From: Xanthostigma xanthostigma
Taxonomy: Eukaryota; Arthropoda; Insecta; Raphidioptera; Raphidiidae
Length of the DNA stretch: 64,000 nucleotides
NCBI GenBank assembly: GCA_963575645.1
Contig: OY754470.1
Location: forward strand, 45,353,201 to 45,417,200
Direction: 5' to 3'
Numbering within the stretch: position 1 is the first letter of the stretch; every line of letters starts with the position of its first letter. The notes under the pieces were generated by a model. The model was not told the origin of the DNA. It ran no database searches and worked only from the letters and a program-made list of their open reading frames with translations. Made by a program: the position numbers and the translations under genes. Below are positions 1-9,829 of this stretch, one piece after another.

Positions 1-1395
1 CCTACCCTTTATATAGCGCAACAGCCATTCTCTGTTACGAAGAAATATGTTCATATTTAGGCGTCAGCAAATGTTTACAGACGTAAAGAGGACGATTCTG
101 AACCATCACCGACTATACTATGGCACATATGTCTATGAGCTGATTATTTATATGAAAGAAAATCTACAAAATATACCTCTCAATTCACATATACATAACT
201 ACAGTACCCGAATTAATAATAATCTACATGTTGAAAAATACAGAATAACAAAGTACAAAGTCCATTATGCAAGGGCAGTAAATTATACAATGGATTACCG
301 GATGAAATTAAAAACATTAACATAAGATAAAACTATTTAAAAAGAAAGTAAAAGAACATCTCTTAAATATCTGTCTATATGATCCGCAATTTAATATTTA
401 ATTTAATTTTATGTATCATATTGACACTAAATGACTTGTATATACCCGAAACGGTCACATACGAAATATATTCTATTCTATTCTATTCTATTCAACAATC
501 ACTTGATGCCGCCAAACTAATAAAAAAATCCCTGTATTATTTAATGAATATAATTCCACCACATCCCAAGTCATGCATAAGATACTTAATAAATTGCAAA
601 ACAAATATTGGCATAGCAAAAAACGTCAGGCAAAGTTAACAGACTATAATGTGTCTGGAATAAATTAATTAGGTGAAATTTAATTATTTTTCTTTATCCC
701 CCCATATAACAAAAACTCCTTATAACAAAAAAAAAAAAAAAATGCTCGGTCCCTTGAGATTCATTATAAAGAGGTTACACTGTATCTCTAACTCATGGTA
801 CGACTGTCGCGAGTGAACTACCTCAAGCCGTACATAATATGTGTATCAGACACTTTGCTTCCACCATTAGTATCGTGTAAACCGGACTTCATTTGCAGTG
901 TAGTTCTAATGATCTGAGACTGTGAATCCGCGTCTTTGTTTGTGCAGCTGTTTTATTTTGTCTGAGCTGTATCTGTCTGTCTGTCGGTGTTACAGACAAA
1001 AAGTGCTTAAGTTCGCAGCACTAATGTGTTGAAAAACAGCAATAATGTAACTGCATGAGCTTATATCCCACTCAAGGGAACTGTTGTTAGAACAAGTGTT
1101 TTTGTCATCATTGAGGGCGAAAGGATATGGCGAACGAATCCTACTGTGTGTACAGGCCACATTGTTTAAGTGAAAAACAATGTTTTTTGTTGGCTGTATT
1201 CATTTTTTTTATACGTTGAAGAAATAAAATCATCACTTGTAAAGTGAACGTAATAATTGTAATATTGGCAAAGTTTTGAGGCTATGTTAGTACGTTATAG
1301 CTAAAAAGTTAGGTTAGAAAACGTTGTTTTTTTTGTTTATATTCAATGCTGTTATCGTTCCTCTTATATGTTTTAAAATAATATATTGACGAGAA
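1..1395. other. AT-rich sequence without a recognisable gene
   Basis: I see no gene or family match here. It holds a short (ATTCT)n microsatellite at about 471-493 and an A-tract near 727-742. The open frames at 47-325 and 379-639 are short, AT-biased, and have no motif I recognise. Confidence 0.5.
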
Positions 1396-1520
1396 AAAAC
1401 CGGCCAAGTGCGAGTCGGACTCGCGCACCGAGGTTTTCGTACAAGCTTGTAGGTTTGTAAATAGTTCATTCATCACGGGAATCGAGTCTCGTTCCCGCCT
1501 AGCCGTTACCAACTAAGTAT
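1396..1520 (+). repeat. Fragment of the CGGCCAAGTGCGAGTCGG repeat
   Basis: The segment begins with CGGCCAAGTGCGAGTCGG and continues through the CGCACCGAGG...CGTACAAGCTTGTAGG block and the CACGGGAATCGAGTCTCG block. The same order is seen at 4556-4972 (minus), 46893-47340 and 55617-56640. This repeat is widespread in Lepidoptera and some other arthropods. Only the 5' portion is present here; it ends close to the adjacent SINE tail. No coding function is visible. Confidence 0.75.
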
Positions 1521-1545
1521 ATAATTGCTTAGTAATAATTTTTGC

Positions 1546-1905
1546 AATAATAATAATAATGCGTTTAACGACCGTTTCTCGACATTATTGTTATAACAGA
1601 CGCCATTCGTACCATTACTATTTTTTGCATCTATATCACACTTCTCGTTATTTTCTACATTTTTCAACTTCAACTAATTATTAGCAATGGGCGAATGAAG
1701 GAATTTTAGGACATTGGGAGGTAGGCAAATTTTGAGCATATGAGTTTGACAGGTAATCGACCATGGCTTTGAATGAAGAATCATCTCGATATTTATCTGG
1801 TATTATTGAGGGAAACCATGGAAAACAAGATGGCCGGTACAGGAATTACCGTTTCTCGGCAAGAAGCAGCAGGAAAAAGTCGCAGCCACATCTGCCCCCG
1901 CTCGG
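1546..1905 (-). mobile_element. tRNA-derived SINE copy lacking its tRNA promoter region
   Basis: This is a minus-strand copy of the SINE at 3998-4406. It runs from an (AAT)n tail at 1546-1560 through the ATGCGTTTAACG block and the shared body to a 5' end at about 1905. Read on the minus strand it starts CCGAGCGGGGGCAGATGTGG. The full SINE begins CCGAGCGGGG and has GGGGGCAGATGTGG about 70 bp further in. The whole A-box/B-box head is therefore missing here, as if deleted between two G-runs. Without internal Pol III boxes this copy should be transcriptionally dead. Confidence 0.8.
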
Positions 1906-1977
1906 TTAAGTATTGTAATAATATTGGCAAAGTTTGGGATTATATTATTTTTTATATTAGATCGTAACATTAATTAC

Positions 1978-2240
1978 GTATGAAATGGAATTGGATAGGA
2001 CACACGCTACGAAAGACAGATGACGACATAGCGAAGAAAGCCTTGGATTGGAACCCACAGGGATACCGAAAAAGGGGAAGACCGAAAACATCGTGGAGAA
2101 GAACTGTTCGTGAAGAAGTTATGGAACAAGGAACTACCTGGCTTCAAGTCAAAAATATAGCAAAAGATAGGACTAGATTTAAAATTTTCGTAGAGGCCCT
2201 ATGCTCCACTTAGGAGTTAAAGGAATTTATTATTATTAAC
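1978..2240 (+). pseudogene. 3' end of an RTE-like non-LTR retrotransposon
   Basis: The frame 1980-2213 encodes a short peptide with WIGHTLRK near the N-terminus, GRPKTSWRRTV in the middle and FVEALCST at the stop. This is the familiar extreme C-terminus of RTE-type endonuclease/reverse-transcriptase proteins. The stop is followed by GGAGTTAAAGGAATTTATTATTATTA-like sequence, matching the short A/T-rich 3' tails of such elements (basis: family knowledge). All catalytic domains are missing, so this is a strongly 5'-truncated, inactive insertion. The exact 5' junction near 1978 is inferred. Confidence 0.75.
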
Positions 2241-2755
2241 ATTAATGGCAACATAGTTGTCCTTGTAATTAACTAAAAGACATGATAAACTCTTTGAAAT
2301 GCGCCGTAAATTTAACGTAAATCTTTTGCAGAAATCAAATGTTTTACAGGAAAAAAGTTGTTCTAAACATTAAACATAAATTCTTTCGCATTGTGACCAT
2401 AGAATTTTATAGATGGTGTAAAAACTTTTTTGTTTTCTATATGGCAAAAGTTCTTAAATTTTATTTACTTTCATTGCTGTGCTATGATTGCGAATTTACA
2501 TAATGTAAACGACACAAATGATGTGCTCAAAGAACATCATCTGCGTTATCTTTTCTTTTTTTTGAAATTTAATAAATGAGAGACATAAACAAATGCATAA
2601 ATAATGACGTCACTGACACAGAATATTCGCGCAGTGTACGAACTTGGGTAACTTTGTCGAGAATGATATTATATAGTGTTTGAAAAAGTACATAGCCCAA
2701 ACGAAACTGTATAATGAAGAAAGTTTTTTTGTAATGATAGAACAGTTTAGATTTT
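2241..2755. other. Unannotated AT-rich sequence
   Basis: I see no family match, RNA gene or credible coding frame in this stretch. Confidence 0.4.
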
Positions 2756-2995
2756 TTTACCATTCCAACTTCACAAGTGGGGTACTGATTTTTTCGTTTT
2801 GAGGTGTCTCTAGTTCAAAAAACGTATTTTTGAAAAAGTCTATACGTCTGTGAACCTGATACAGGTCAAATGGATGAACGAATGGAAATCCAATTTTGGA
2901 AGAATGTTTGATATGCAAATAAGAAGAGCCCTGTTTGTTTTTGGGGAAGTTCGGCGCATGCGCACAAGAGATATATGCTATATAACGTTGTTAGT
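2756..2995 (+). repeat. Partial copy of repeat family F
   Basis: The sequence runs from a degenerate CATTCCAACTTCACAAGTGG edge through the GATACAGGTCAAATGGATG block to the GCGCATGCGCACAAGAG block. The same order is seen in the fuller copies at 22852-23352 and 63014-63494. The right half of the family is absent, and family G sequence follows directly. No coding capacity is evident. Confidence 0.7.
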
Positions 2996-3400
2996 GTATT
3001 TGCCATATAAGGCACTTATACTATTGGCGGGACCTAGGGGTCGGACCAAAATGTCTCGACGTTTTATGACCTCTTGAACATTTTAGCACCATTTTTGGAA
3101 ATATCCAAGGAGTTTCGAAGAAGTTAATTGATTTTAATAAAATTTGGATCACATATTGAAATCCATCACTACACGAAGCCTATTTGAAACGGACCCAATC
3201 GCGTTATTTTAAGGGTTGTATTATGAGATTGAAAAAGTTTTCGTGCCCAAAAAAGCCGAACAAATTCTCGGAATTGTTTTAAATTTGAACTTTAACCCTT
3301 TAGTGATTATTAAAATGTGCGCTTCTAAAATCTTAATGAAATCGGCCCGACAGGAGAGGGCTTACAAATTTAATGAGAACGCTATACTTACATACTGATA
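2996..3400 (+). repeat. Copy of repeat family G
   Basis: The segment holds GGCGGGACCTAGGGGTCGG near 3025 and AATCGGCCCGACAGGAGAGG near 3340. It is recognisable as the reverse complement of 30880-31205, and its later half matches the centre of the foldback at 42803-43000 and the insert at 58431-58590. It appears non-coding, and I cannot assign it to a named transposon class. Confidence 0.6.
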
Positions 3401-3987
3401 TTTAATTGGGTACAGATTTTGGATTGATAATAATATTGAAATTAAGAAACAAAAATATTTTAAGGGCTGTATTAAGGGGTAAATTTTATTTATTTTAGCC
3501 AAAAACAAACTTAAGTTCACATAATAAAGCCACAATACCTGTGTTAGCAAATACAACTATAATTATTATGGTGTGTTTTGGCACTGCGACCCGATTTATT
3601 TTTTTATGTGATAATAGTATACTTTTCAACCGCGATTTACTGGCTTAAAAATCCAATTACATTAAGACAGTTTAGTTACAATTTTCCTTGTAAGAAAATT
3701 GTGTTTTCAAACTGTTTTACAAACGCTATTGCGTTTATATTTATAGAAATGAAAATGTGAAAAGCGGCCGAGCTAACTTATAATGATGAAAAATTGATGT
3801 TCTATCCGACATCCACACTTCCAGCCCTACTGTGAAAGTAGGTCTACTGACACAGTTCCTGAAAGGCAGAGCGTGTTTTTACGATGGTGGCGACAGTGAT
3901 CAAATACTTCGTAAAAATAGGGCATCTCTCGTAACTTGTATAGGCGGCTTGTTCAAGGTTACAGACACACAGAAACGTGCTTTTCGT
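3401..3987. other. Unannotated sequence upstream of the SINE
   Basis: Nothing here could be identified. It ends in the ATCAAAACTA target site of the SINE at 3998. Confidence 0.4.
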
Positions 3988-3997
3988 ATCAAAACTA

Positions 3998-4406
3998 CCG
4001 AGCGGGGTGGCGTAGCGGTGAGAGCACTAGACTTGCATTTGGGAGGTACTGGGTTCGAATCCCGACGGGGGCAGATGTGGCTGGGAGTTTTTCCCACTGC
4101 CTCTCGACGAGAAACGGTCATTCCTGTATCGGCCATCTTGTTGAGGTTTTCTATGCTTTCCCTCAATAATTCCAGATAAATATCGAGATGGTTCCTTATT
4201 CAAGGCCATGCGTACCTTATCCTAATTTCCTAAAAATTCCTTCATTCGCCCATTGCTATTAATTAAGTTGAAGTTTAAAAATTGTAGAAAATAACGGGAA
4301 GTGTGATAGACGGAAAATAATAATGGTGCGAATGGCGTCTGTTATGACATAAAGTCGAGAAACGGACGTTAAACGCATTATAATAATAATAATTATTATT
4401 ATTTAG
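3998..4406 (+). mobile_element. Full-length tRNA-derived SINE with 10-bp target-site duplication
   Basis: The head holds a Pol III A box (GGTGGCGTAGCGGTGAGAG, about 4007) and a B box (GGGTTCGAATCCC, about 4051) in tRNA spacing. The anticodon-loop position reads CTTGCAT, so the head may derive from a TGC-anticodon (Ala-type) tRNA. A unique body follows, then an (AAT)n tail at about 4380-4404. The copy is flanked by ATCAAAACTA at 3988-3997 and 4407-4416, a perfect 10-bp target-site duplication, so the ends are well defined. It has no coding capacity and would rely on a LINE reverse transcriptase. Other copies lie at 1546-1905, 40672-41071 and, as a tail fragment, 50642-50772. Confidence 0.92.
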
Positions 4407-4555
4407 ATCAAAACTATCGTTGGTTCGAATTCTTTCTTCACTCGTGGATATTCAGTGACAATTAATTTCATTTGAAGTATTTAGACACTAATGAGGACCT
4501 TAGTTGTCACCCGTCTATAATCTATAATATAAAAAAAAATTACACGGGACCGATT

Positions 4556-4972
4556 TTGAGAAAACTTGTAAAAGGAAAAATCCGAAAACCGTAAAAGTTA
4601 CATCACAAAAAAAATGTTTTCAAACCGCAACAACAAGCTACGCACGTAGACAGTAACCTAGTTCTAATACGAAACAAGCTTTCGCTACCGGTGCACAATT
4701 TGAAAACTCTCGCATACAACACGGTACGACAAGTAGGCTATCAGATATAGCCACGAGATACAATACGGTTCAGTAATCCATCTGAACTCATTGCAAACTG
4801 ACCGCGACGTTTGTCGATGTATGGGGATAACAGTTTTCCAACGGCTAAACTGGAAAAATCTTCGAGACTCGATTCCCGTGATGGACGAACTATTTACATA
4901 CCTACAAGTTTGTACGGAACCCTCGGTGCGCGAGTCCACCTCGGACTTGGCCGGTTTTTTCTTGTTTTTCTA
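4556..4972 (-). repeat. CGGCCAAGTGCGAGTCGG repeat, minus strand
   Basis: Read on the minus strand, it begins with GGCCAAGTCCGAGGTGGACT and proceeds through the CGGAACCC...TTGTAGGTATG block, the CACGGGAATCGAGTCTCG block, the TACCTCGT...CTATATCTGATAGCC block and the CGGTAGCGAAAGCTTG block to the ACGGTTTTCGG block. The order matches 46893-47340. It is truncated before the family's 3' end. Short frames inside it are not genes. Confidence 0.8.
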
Positions 4973-5429
4973 AGTTCATAAAAAAGTGCAATAATTTACG
5001 CCTCTATGCGCGTCTCGAATGAAGAAGTATAACTTACGCTACACTGTATTTCGAACCGATTTTCTTTTTTAACAAAAGAAAAATATTTTGGTGTTCAAAA
5101 TGTGAATGAAAAACTCAACGCAACATTTTTATTTATCTTTGTCCATACGAGTATTATTAAATGAAACTCTGATTCGAAGTGTAGCCTAAAGAAATGGTGT
5201 TTTTATTTCATATCCAATTTCGTTCTTTGCAATATTTTAAAAAATATCCTCAGGCATCCTTATTTTATTTCGTACATACAATTTCTTGATATTTCAAAAT
5301 AGAAGTGAAAAGGAGTGCTTCCGATCGACAATGTAAGGAAAAAGCTTGATGAAAACAATGGTGAGGATAAGGAGAATTTAGTACGACCACGGTACTAGTA
5401 TAGAGGAATTGGTTCATGAGCTAATCCAA
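4973..5429. other. Unannotated sequence
   Basis: No recognisable element or gene was seen in this interval. Confidence 0.4.
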
Positions 5430-5700
5430 TCCATACTAATAATATAAATACGAAAGTAATTCTGTCTGCCTGTCTGTTATGCTTTCACGGCCAAATCACT
5501 GGAACGTAAGTGATGAAATTTATTATGGAGATAGTTTGAAGCCTTGAGAAGGACATACTCTATTTTTTTCCCAGAAATTAAACCTTAAGGGGATTAAATG
5601 CCTTCTCTATTAAGGTCAACAGTGTGTATTCCGGTACTTAATCCGAAATCTTGAGGCGCTCAAATTGTGTTAAGGTACATGTTTACAAGTTTCTCATCTG
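5430..5700 (+). mobile_element. Helitron-like 5' end
   Basis: The segment starts A|TCCATACTAATAATATAAAT at 5430, the TC-start consensus seen at the 5' end of many short arthropod Helitrons, followed by TCTGTCTGCCTGTCTGTTAT and a GGCCAAATCACTGGAACG block. No CTAG 3' terminus is evident nearby, so this is a 5' fragment or a decayed copy. The helicase relic starting at about 5716 may belong to the same insertion, but I cannot show continuity. Confidence 0.5.
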
Positions 5701-5715
5701 TGTCAAAATATTGTT

Positions 5716-5905
5716 AGGGCTAATATAATTTGTGGAAATGTAAATGAGACAGTGTTTTAATACCACGTATCACAATTATACCGACGGATTTGCCTTTTCA
5801 ATTTGAAAGAATACAATTTCCGTTAAAAACTATAAACAAAGCCCAGATGCAAACACTTAAGACATTCATTTAGAAAAAAACATGTTTTTTGAACGGTCAG
5901 CTATA
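5716..5905 (+). pseudogene. Helitron RepHel helicase C-terminal relic
   Basis: From 5754 the plus strand reads VLIPRITIIPTDLPFQFERI, then QFPLKT and INKAQMQTLK. This is the conserved C-terminal block of the Pif1-like helicase of Helitron RepHel proteins, the DNA-unwinding part of a rolling-circle transposase (family knowledge). There is a small deletion between FPLKT and INKAQ, a frameshift just upstream of VLIPR (LRANIICGNVNETV is in another frame), and stops after TLKTFI and after NGQL. It is clearly dead. Related relics lie at 12870-13084 and 52378-52755, both on the minus strand. Confidence 0.75.
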
Positions 5906-6241
5906 ATATGTGTGTTTATAAATAACAATCAATTGACAGGTCTGCCCGAAACATCATTCTCTCACTACTATGAGACAACCTCTGTAATCTACTAACCTTG
6001 GGTAAATGCCATGAACCTATTTAACCTTCTTGTTGCTTGTACGTAGCCTGCACACAAAATGGCATTGCGTTTTATGCGATAGACCAACCTGCCAACAGCT
6101 TCTAAAGAAAGTTCACTTAAAAAAAATTTAAGACTTCGTAAGATAATGTATGAAATATTTCAGTGATAGTATATCGTGCGACTAGTGAGAGAAGGAGAAG
6201 ATTTCATGAACGTGAGTGGAATATTCTCCTTCGATCAATAG

Positions 6242-6592
6242 TTGCACATAATACTTTATTCAACTAGCACGAGTAATATGTAATCGGGGCCCTGATAAAA
6301 GAGGGAGAAATAATAAATCACTTCATTGATTGACGTACCCACCGCCCACGGTGCACACAAGATGGCCCTGAGTTTCGCTGAATTGCGATGCTGTTTTCAT
6401 ATATACAAATCGCTACCGCGTTCCTATTGGTCTAGAAACTATGCAGTAATACATTATCGTACAGTTTCGGCTTATTATTAGCACTCTACGCGTCAACACG
6501 AAGTAATTTATTATTTTTACCGAATTTAGCAGGGCCCCGAAATTATATATTACTCACGCGTGTTGAATAAAATACATTTTGTGCCATTTCAA
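6242..6592. repeat. Foldback element with about 95-bp imperfect arms
   Basis: The left arm (6242-6336) contains CTTTATTCAACTAGCACGAG and ATCGGGGCCCTGATAAA. The right arm (about 6500-6592) contains the reverse complements TTTAGCAGGGCCCCGAAAT and CGTGTTGAATAAAATACATT. The central 160 bp are unique. No transposase is visible. It could be a foldback or MITE-type DNA transposon. Ends and target site are not resolved. Confidence 0.6.
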
Positions 6593-7116
6593 CAGTTCTA
6601 TCTATAATTGTATTTAGTTAAGATTTTCAGCTGTAATATTTCATTTCAATTGCATACAGAAGTAATAATTTCATGAAAAGTGCGAAGTTATTAAAAAAAA
6701 TATTTTATGACATGGAAAAAAATTATTCAATTCTTTTTCTTGAACTACAGTTATAAAAAGTAGTTCAAATTACGGATAAATGTAGATTTCCAGCTCGTTA
6801 GTACACCATCTGGTCGCTAGAGGGAACTAACACAAACAAGGAAATCAGAAACCCGCATAAGTAATACTCATTGACTTATAACATAGACTATGCAGTGAGT
6901 TAAAAACAAAGATATTACAATAGATGACACGACAAAGCAGTGAAAGTGTCTGCAATTAAGAGAGAAAACAGTTCCTTATCTCTGTGGTAACTAATGATGC
7001 AAAACAATGCTCATTTGATTAAACAAATTTCTGGTTTTCTGCAGAGTTCTCTCTTTTAACTGAGGAACTTTCAGGTTATTGCAAGCAAACGCACAAGCGT
7101 ACTCCATGGTTAAAAA
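6593..7116. other. Unannotated AT-rich sequence
   Basis: No element or gene was recognised here. Confidence 0.4.
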
Positions 7117-8116
7117 TTGGTTGTCTGTAAAGTCGGTTTACGGACGATAGTTTTACGTGATAACGTATTCCGTAATACATAACCTAAATTTATATAATAA
7201 TTATAATAATTCGAATCTATGATATTGCATCTTTCGCTTCAAATTTAGGTAAATTTTATTAAGTAGAATAATTAAACACTATAAAAAGTATACTATTATT
7301 ATATAAAAAACAACTATGGCATATATCTCTTTTGCGCATGCGCCGATTTTCCCCAAAAAATTTACAAAAATTTCTAGTAAAAATAGATAGAGTAAAAACC
7401 GTTTTAAAAACTATATTATTATTATATAAAACATCTTTATAAGAGATATATTCTTTTACGCATGCGCCGATGTTCCCCAAAAACAATAGGCCACTTCATA
7501 TTTGCATATCAAACATCCTCCCAAAATTTGGTTTCAATCCGCTTATCCTTGGTGTCGGAATGATAAGAAATGTCAAAAGTGACGTTTGCAACTGTCAAAG
7601 TATTATGTTCTAATAATAATTAGTTATTCCAATACTTAACTTAGAAGGCGTTGCATTTCACAAAATACTAATGTCAAAAAATTGAATTAAACATTAGAAA
7701 TGCAGCCGTTTTCATGTTAAGACAAGACATACGTTCTCTTCTAATTTCCATGTACGGCAAACAAAGACGACCGACCGCGTCGCGCCATGCATTAGACAAC
7801 ATTGCATTTATACAGCTATTTTTCTATATAAATTTGTATAAAAAAACTGTTTTAGGCAAATTCTGTTATACGAAATCTATGTAAAATGTTCTCCTCTTTC
7901 GTTTAAGACTGGTTTCAAACCGATCTGATTTAAATTGAGCGAGAAATTAGCAAAAAGCACGCACAGGGTCAGGCGGAACGTTACGCGTTAGGAACGTTAG
8001 GAACGTTACGCGTTACGAGCGTTAGGAACGTTACACTTTTTTGTGCATGCAGCCGGTGTTTTATCAATTTATAAGATTGGTGATTCATCAATTTATAAGA
8101 CGTTATCACGTCAAAA
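7117..8116 (+). mobile_element. Family D element, full-length copy 1
   Basis: This 1-kb unit begins TTGGTTGTCTGTAAAGTCGG and ends ACGTTATCACGTCAAAA. It recurs almost unchanged at 61982-62953 and as an internally altered form at 27266-27870. Near the left end lies TTTTACGTGATAACGT and at the right end its near-exact complement, so the element has subterminal inverted repeats of about 16 bp, suggesting a non-autonomous DNA transposon. It carries two family-F-like segments on the minus strand (GCGCATGCGCCGATTTTCCC at about 7334 and a similar one at about 7458). Before the right end is a cluster of GTTACG/GTTAGGAAC units. No real coding frame is present. Confidence 0.75.
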
Positions 8117-8317
8117 ATGTTGTGCGAGAGAGGTGAAATGAGGTGACTGTCAATGCCTGTATGTTTCTAAAAGTTTTCTTCGTTTTACTAGCAAGAATAG
8201 TTCGGAGAATATATACGTAGCGTGCATGTCATTGCAGAGTAACTATAATAAAAACGTGTTTTTAAAATTGTTTTTTTATACTATTAATTTCATTTTTAAT
8301 TTTTAGTGTGCTTTATT

Positions 8318-8583
8318 AAAAGTACGATTTTCAACCGGGCGAAAGCCGGAACGGTCAGTTAGTTATTATAATATTGTATTGTTATCGGAACTACATACGT
8401 ATGCCAAGTTTCAAGTTCATCGGACAACGGGAAGTAGTTAAAAGTGTGATTTTCAACCGGGCGAAAGCCGGAACGGTAAGTTTGTTAATATAATATTGTA
8501 TTGTTCTCGGAACTACATACGTATGCAAAATTCCAGCTCAATCGGATAACGGGAAGTGGGTCAAATTTAACTTGCAAGATTCG
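8318..8583 (+). repeat. Two tandem 122-bp units
   Basis: Two units begin at about 8318 and 8440, each carrying TTCAACCGGGCGAAAGCCGG, TATTGTATTGTT and GGAACTACATACGTATGC. The second unit runs on into ACAGACAGACAGACATCGG and TAAATAAAAGCTTG. I recognise this as a common insect dispersed-repeat 3' region, possibly from a LINE, but cannot name it. The duplication is tandem and head-to-tail. Confidence 0.7.
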
Positions 8584-9190
8584 ATTACAGACAGACAGAC
8601 ATCGGAACAGGTGAAACTAAATAAAAGCTTGTCGTTGTTTTTTTAGTCTCATTTTGTCGGTTTTGTTGCGCAGTCAATTTTCTAGCCAATGGGAAACGCA
8701 CACTTATTCAACAACCATGCTTAATGTTTATAGTGGTATTAGTGTGTATAAAACAAGCGAACATATATACACAGACGTTCTGTTGTTTTTGCAGTCATTT
8801 GTCACTCTCACTTTGTCTTTAACAAAACCGCTATACATACATCTGGGAATAGGTTTCCTCCAACAGACCAGGAATGATTCACTTTCTATTTCCTTCGTTC
8901 CTGCTCAAAGGTTGTGGCTTTCGAAATCGCGCTATCGTGGTGAGAATTTTGTTCATGACAGAGCTGCAAAAGATACTTGATACACGATAGCAAACAGACA
9001 ATTTCTCAAAAGATACAAAATACTTTGTAAGCAAGTTTAAAACAAAATTAAAATAAAAAAAAATATACTAATGTAAACAACAAGCTTATACCTATATCAA
9101 TGCACTAAAAATAGAAAGTAAATTACTTTCACTTCTATAACGTTTAAAAGTCTAGCACACTGGAAGAATTAGATTAAATATAGATGCAAT
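8584..9190. other. Unannotated; one unrecognised open frame
   Basis: A plus-strand frame at 8654-8980 (108 codons) contains a hydrophobic stretch (LLFLQSFVTLTLSL). It has no motif I know and no matching copy elsewhere in the window. I do not call it a gene. Confidence 0.3.
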
Positions 9191-9821
9191 CAGAGGCCCC
9201 TTTCCCACCGGGCACTATGGGCATATACTCAGGGCCCCGCGATCAATAGGGGCCCCCTAGTTTCTGCAAAATCACGGAACGATAACTGATATTTATAACC
9301 GAAAAACATATTTATTTCGAAAAAATCAAACGATAATGACTGACTACAATACCTACTTGCTTATTAGCTTTTGCATGCGTGAAACTACTCTTGCCCGAAA
9401 ATCAGACTTTCCAATTTCAGCATGTTTAGGTAAATTTAAATATATAAAAATACGATTTAAATACAATGCTTCAAGAGAGATTAACCAGTTTGTCGCTGAT
9501 GTCCCATATGTCCTGATATGCTCAAAACCATAGATTTTGAAGAAGTGATTAACGATTTAACCCATCTCAAATCTAGAAGGGTACCTCTTTAATCAACATA
9601 GATTTTTAAGCATTAACCTGTGAATACTTAAAGAGTTACTTTTGTGGATTATATTATATTATCTATTCATTTAATGCGAGTGTAAAGAAATAAAAATAAA
9701 TCTAGAACCTTGATTATCTACTTTCTTTGTTTACTCTAACAAAACAGTGCTCTGTCAAGGTCATATGGGGCCTCATTATCCTAATGTGCCCAGGGCCTCT
9801 TATAGGTGAAAGACGGCTCTG
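9191..9821. mobile_element. Non-autonomous hAT element, 631 bp
   Basis: The ends are CAGAGGCCCC... on the left and ...GACGGCTCTG on the right, so both strands start CAGAG. Subterminal GGGCCCC/GGGCAC motifs are typical of hAT ends. It is flanked by GATGCAAT (9183-9190) and GATGCAGT (9822-9829), an 8-bp target-site duplication with one change; 8 bp is the hAT hallmark. The inner frame at 9336-9533 is not recognisably transposase. It would depend on a hAT transposase supplied elsewhere. Confidence 0.8.
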
Positions 9822-9829
9822 GATGCAGT

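Noticed and set aside
47-639. Two open frames at the left edge as possible exons
   Set aside because: They are AT-driven, with no motif, no splice context and no supporting copy.
7259-7486. 75-codon frame present in both family D copies as a conserved gene
   Set aside because: The whole 1 kb is near-identical between copies, so frame retention carries no weight; the product has no motif.
8654-8980. 108-codon frame as a host membrane protein
   Set aside because: One hydrophobic stretch only; no known domain, and the flanks look like ordinary repeat-rich DNA.
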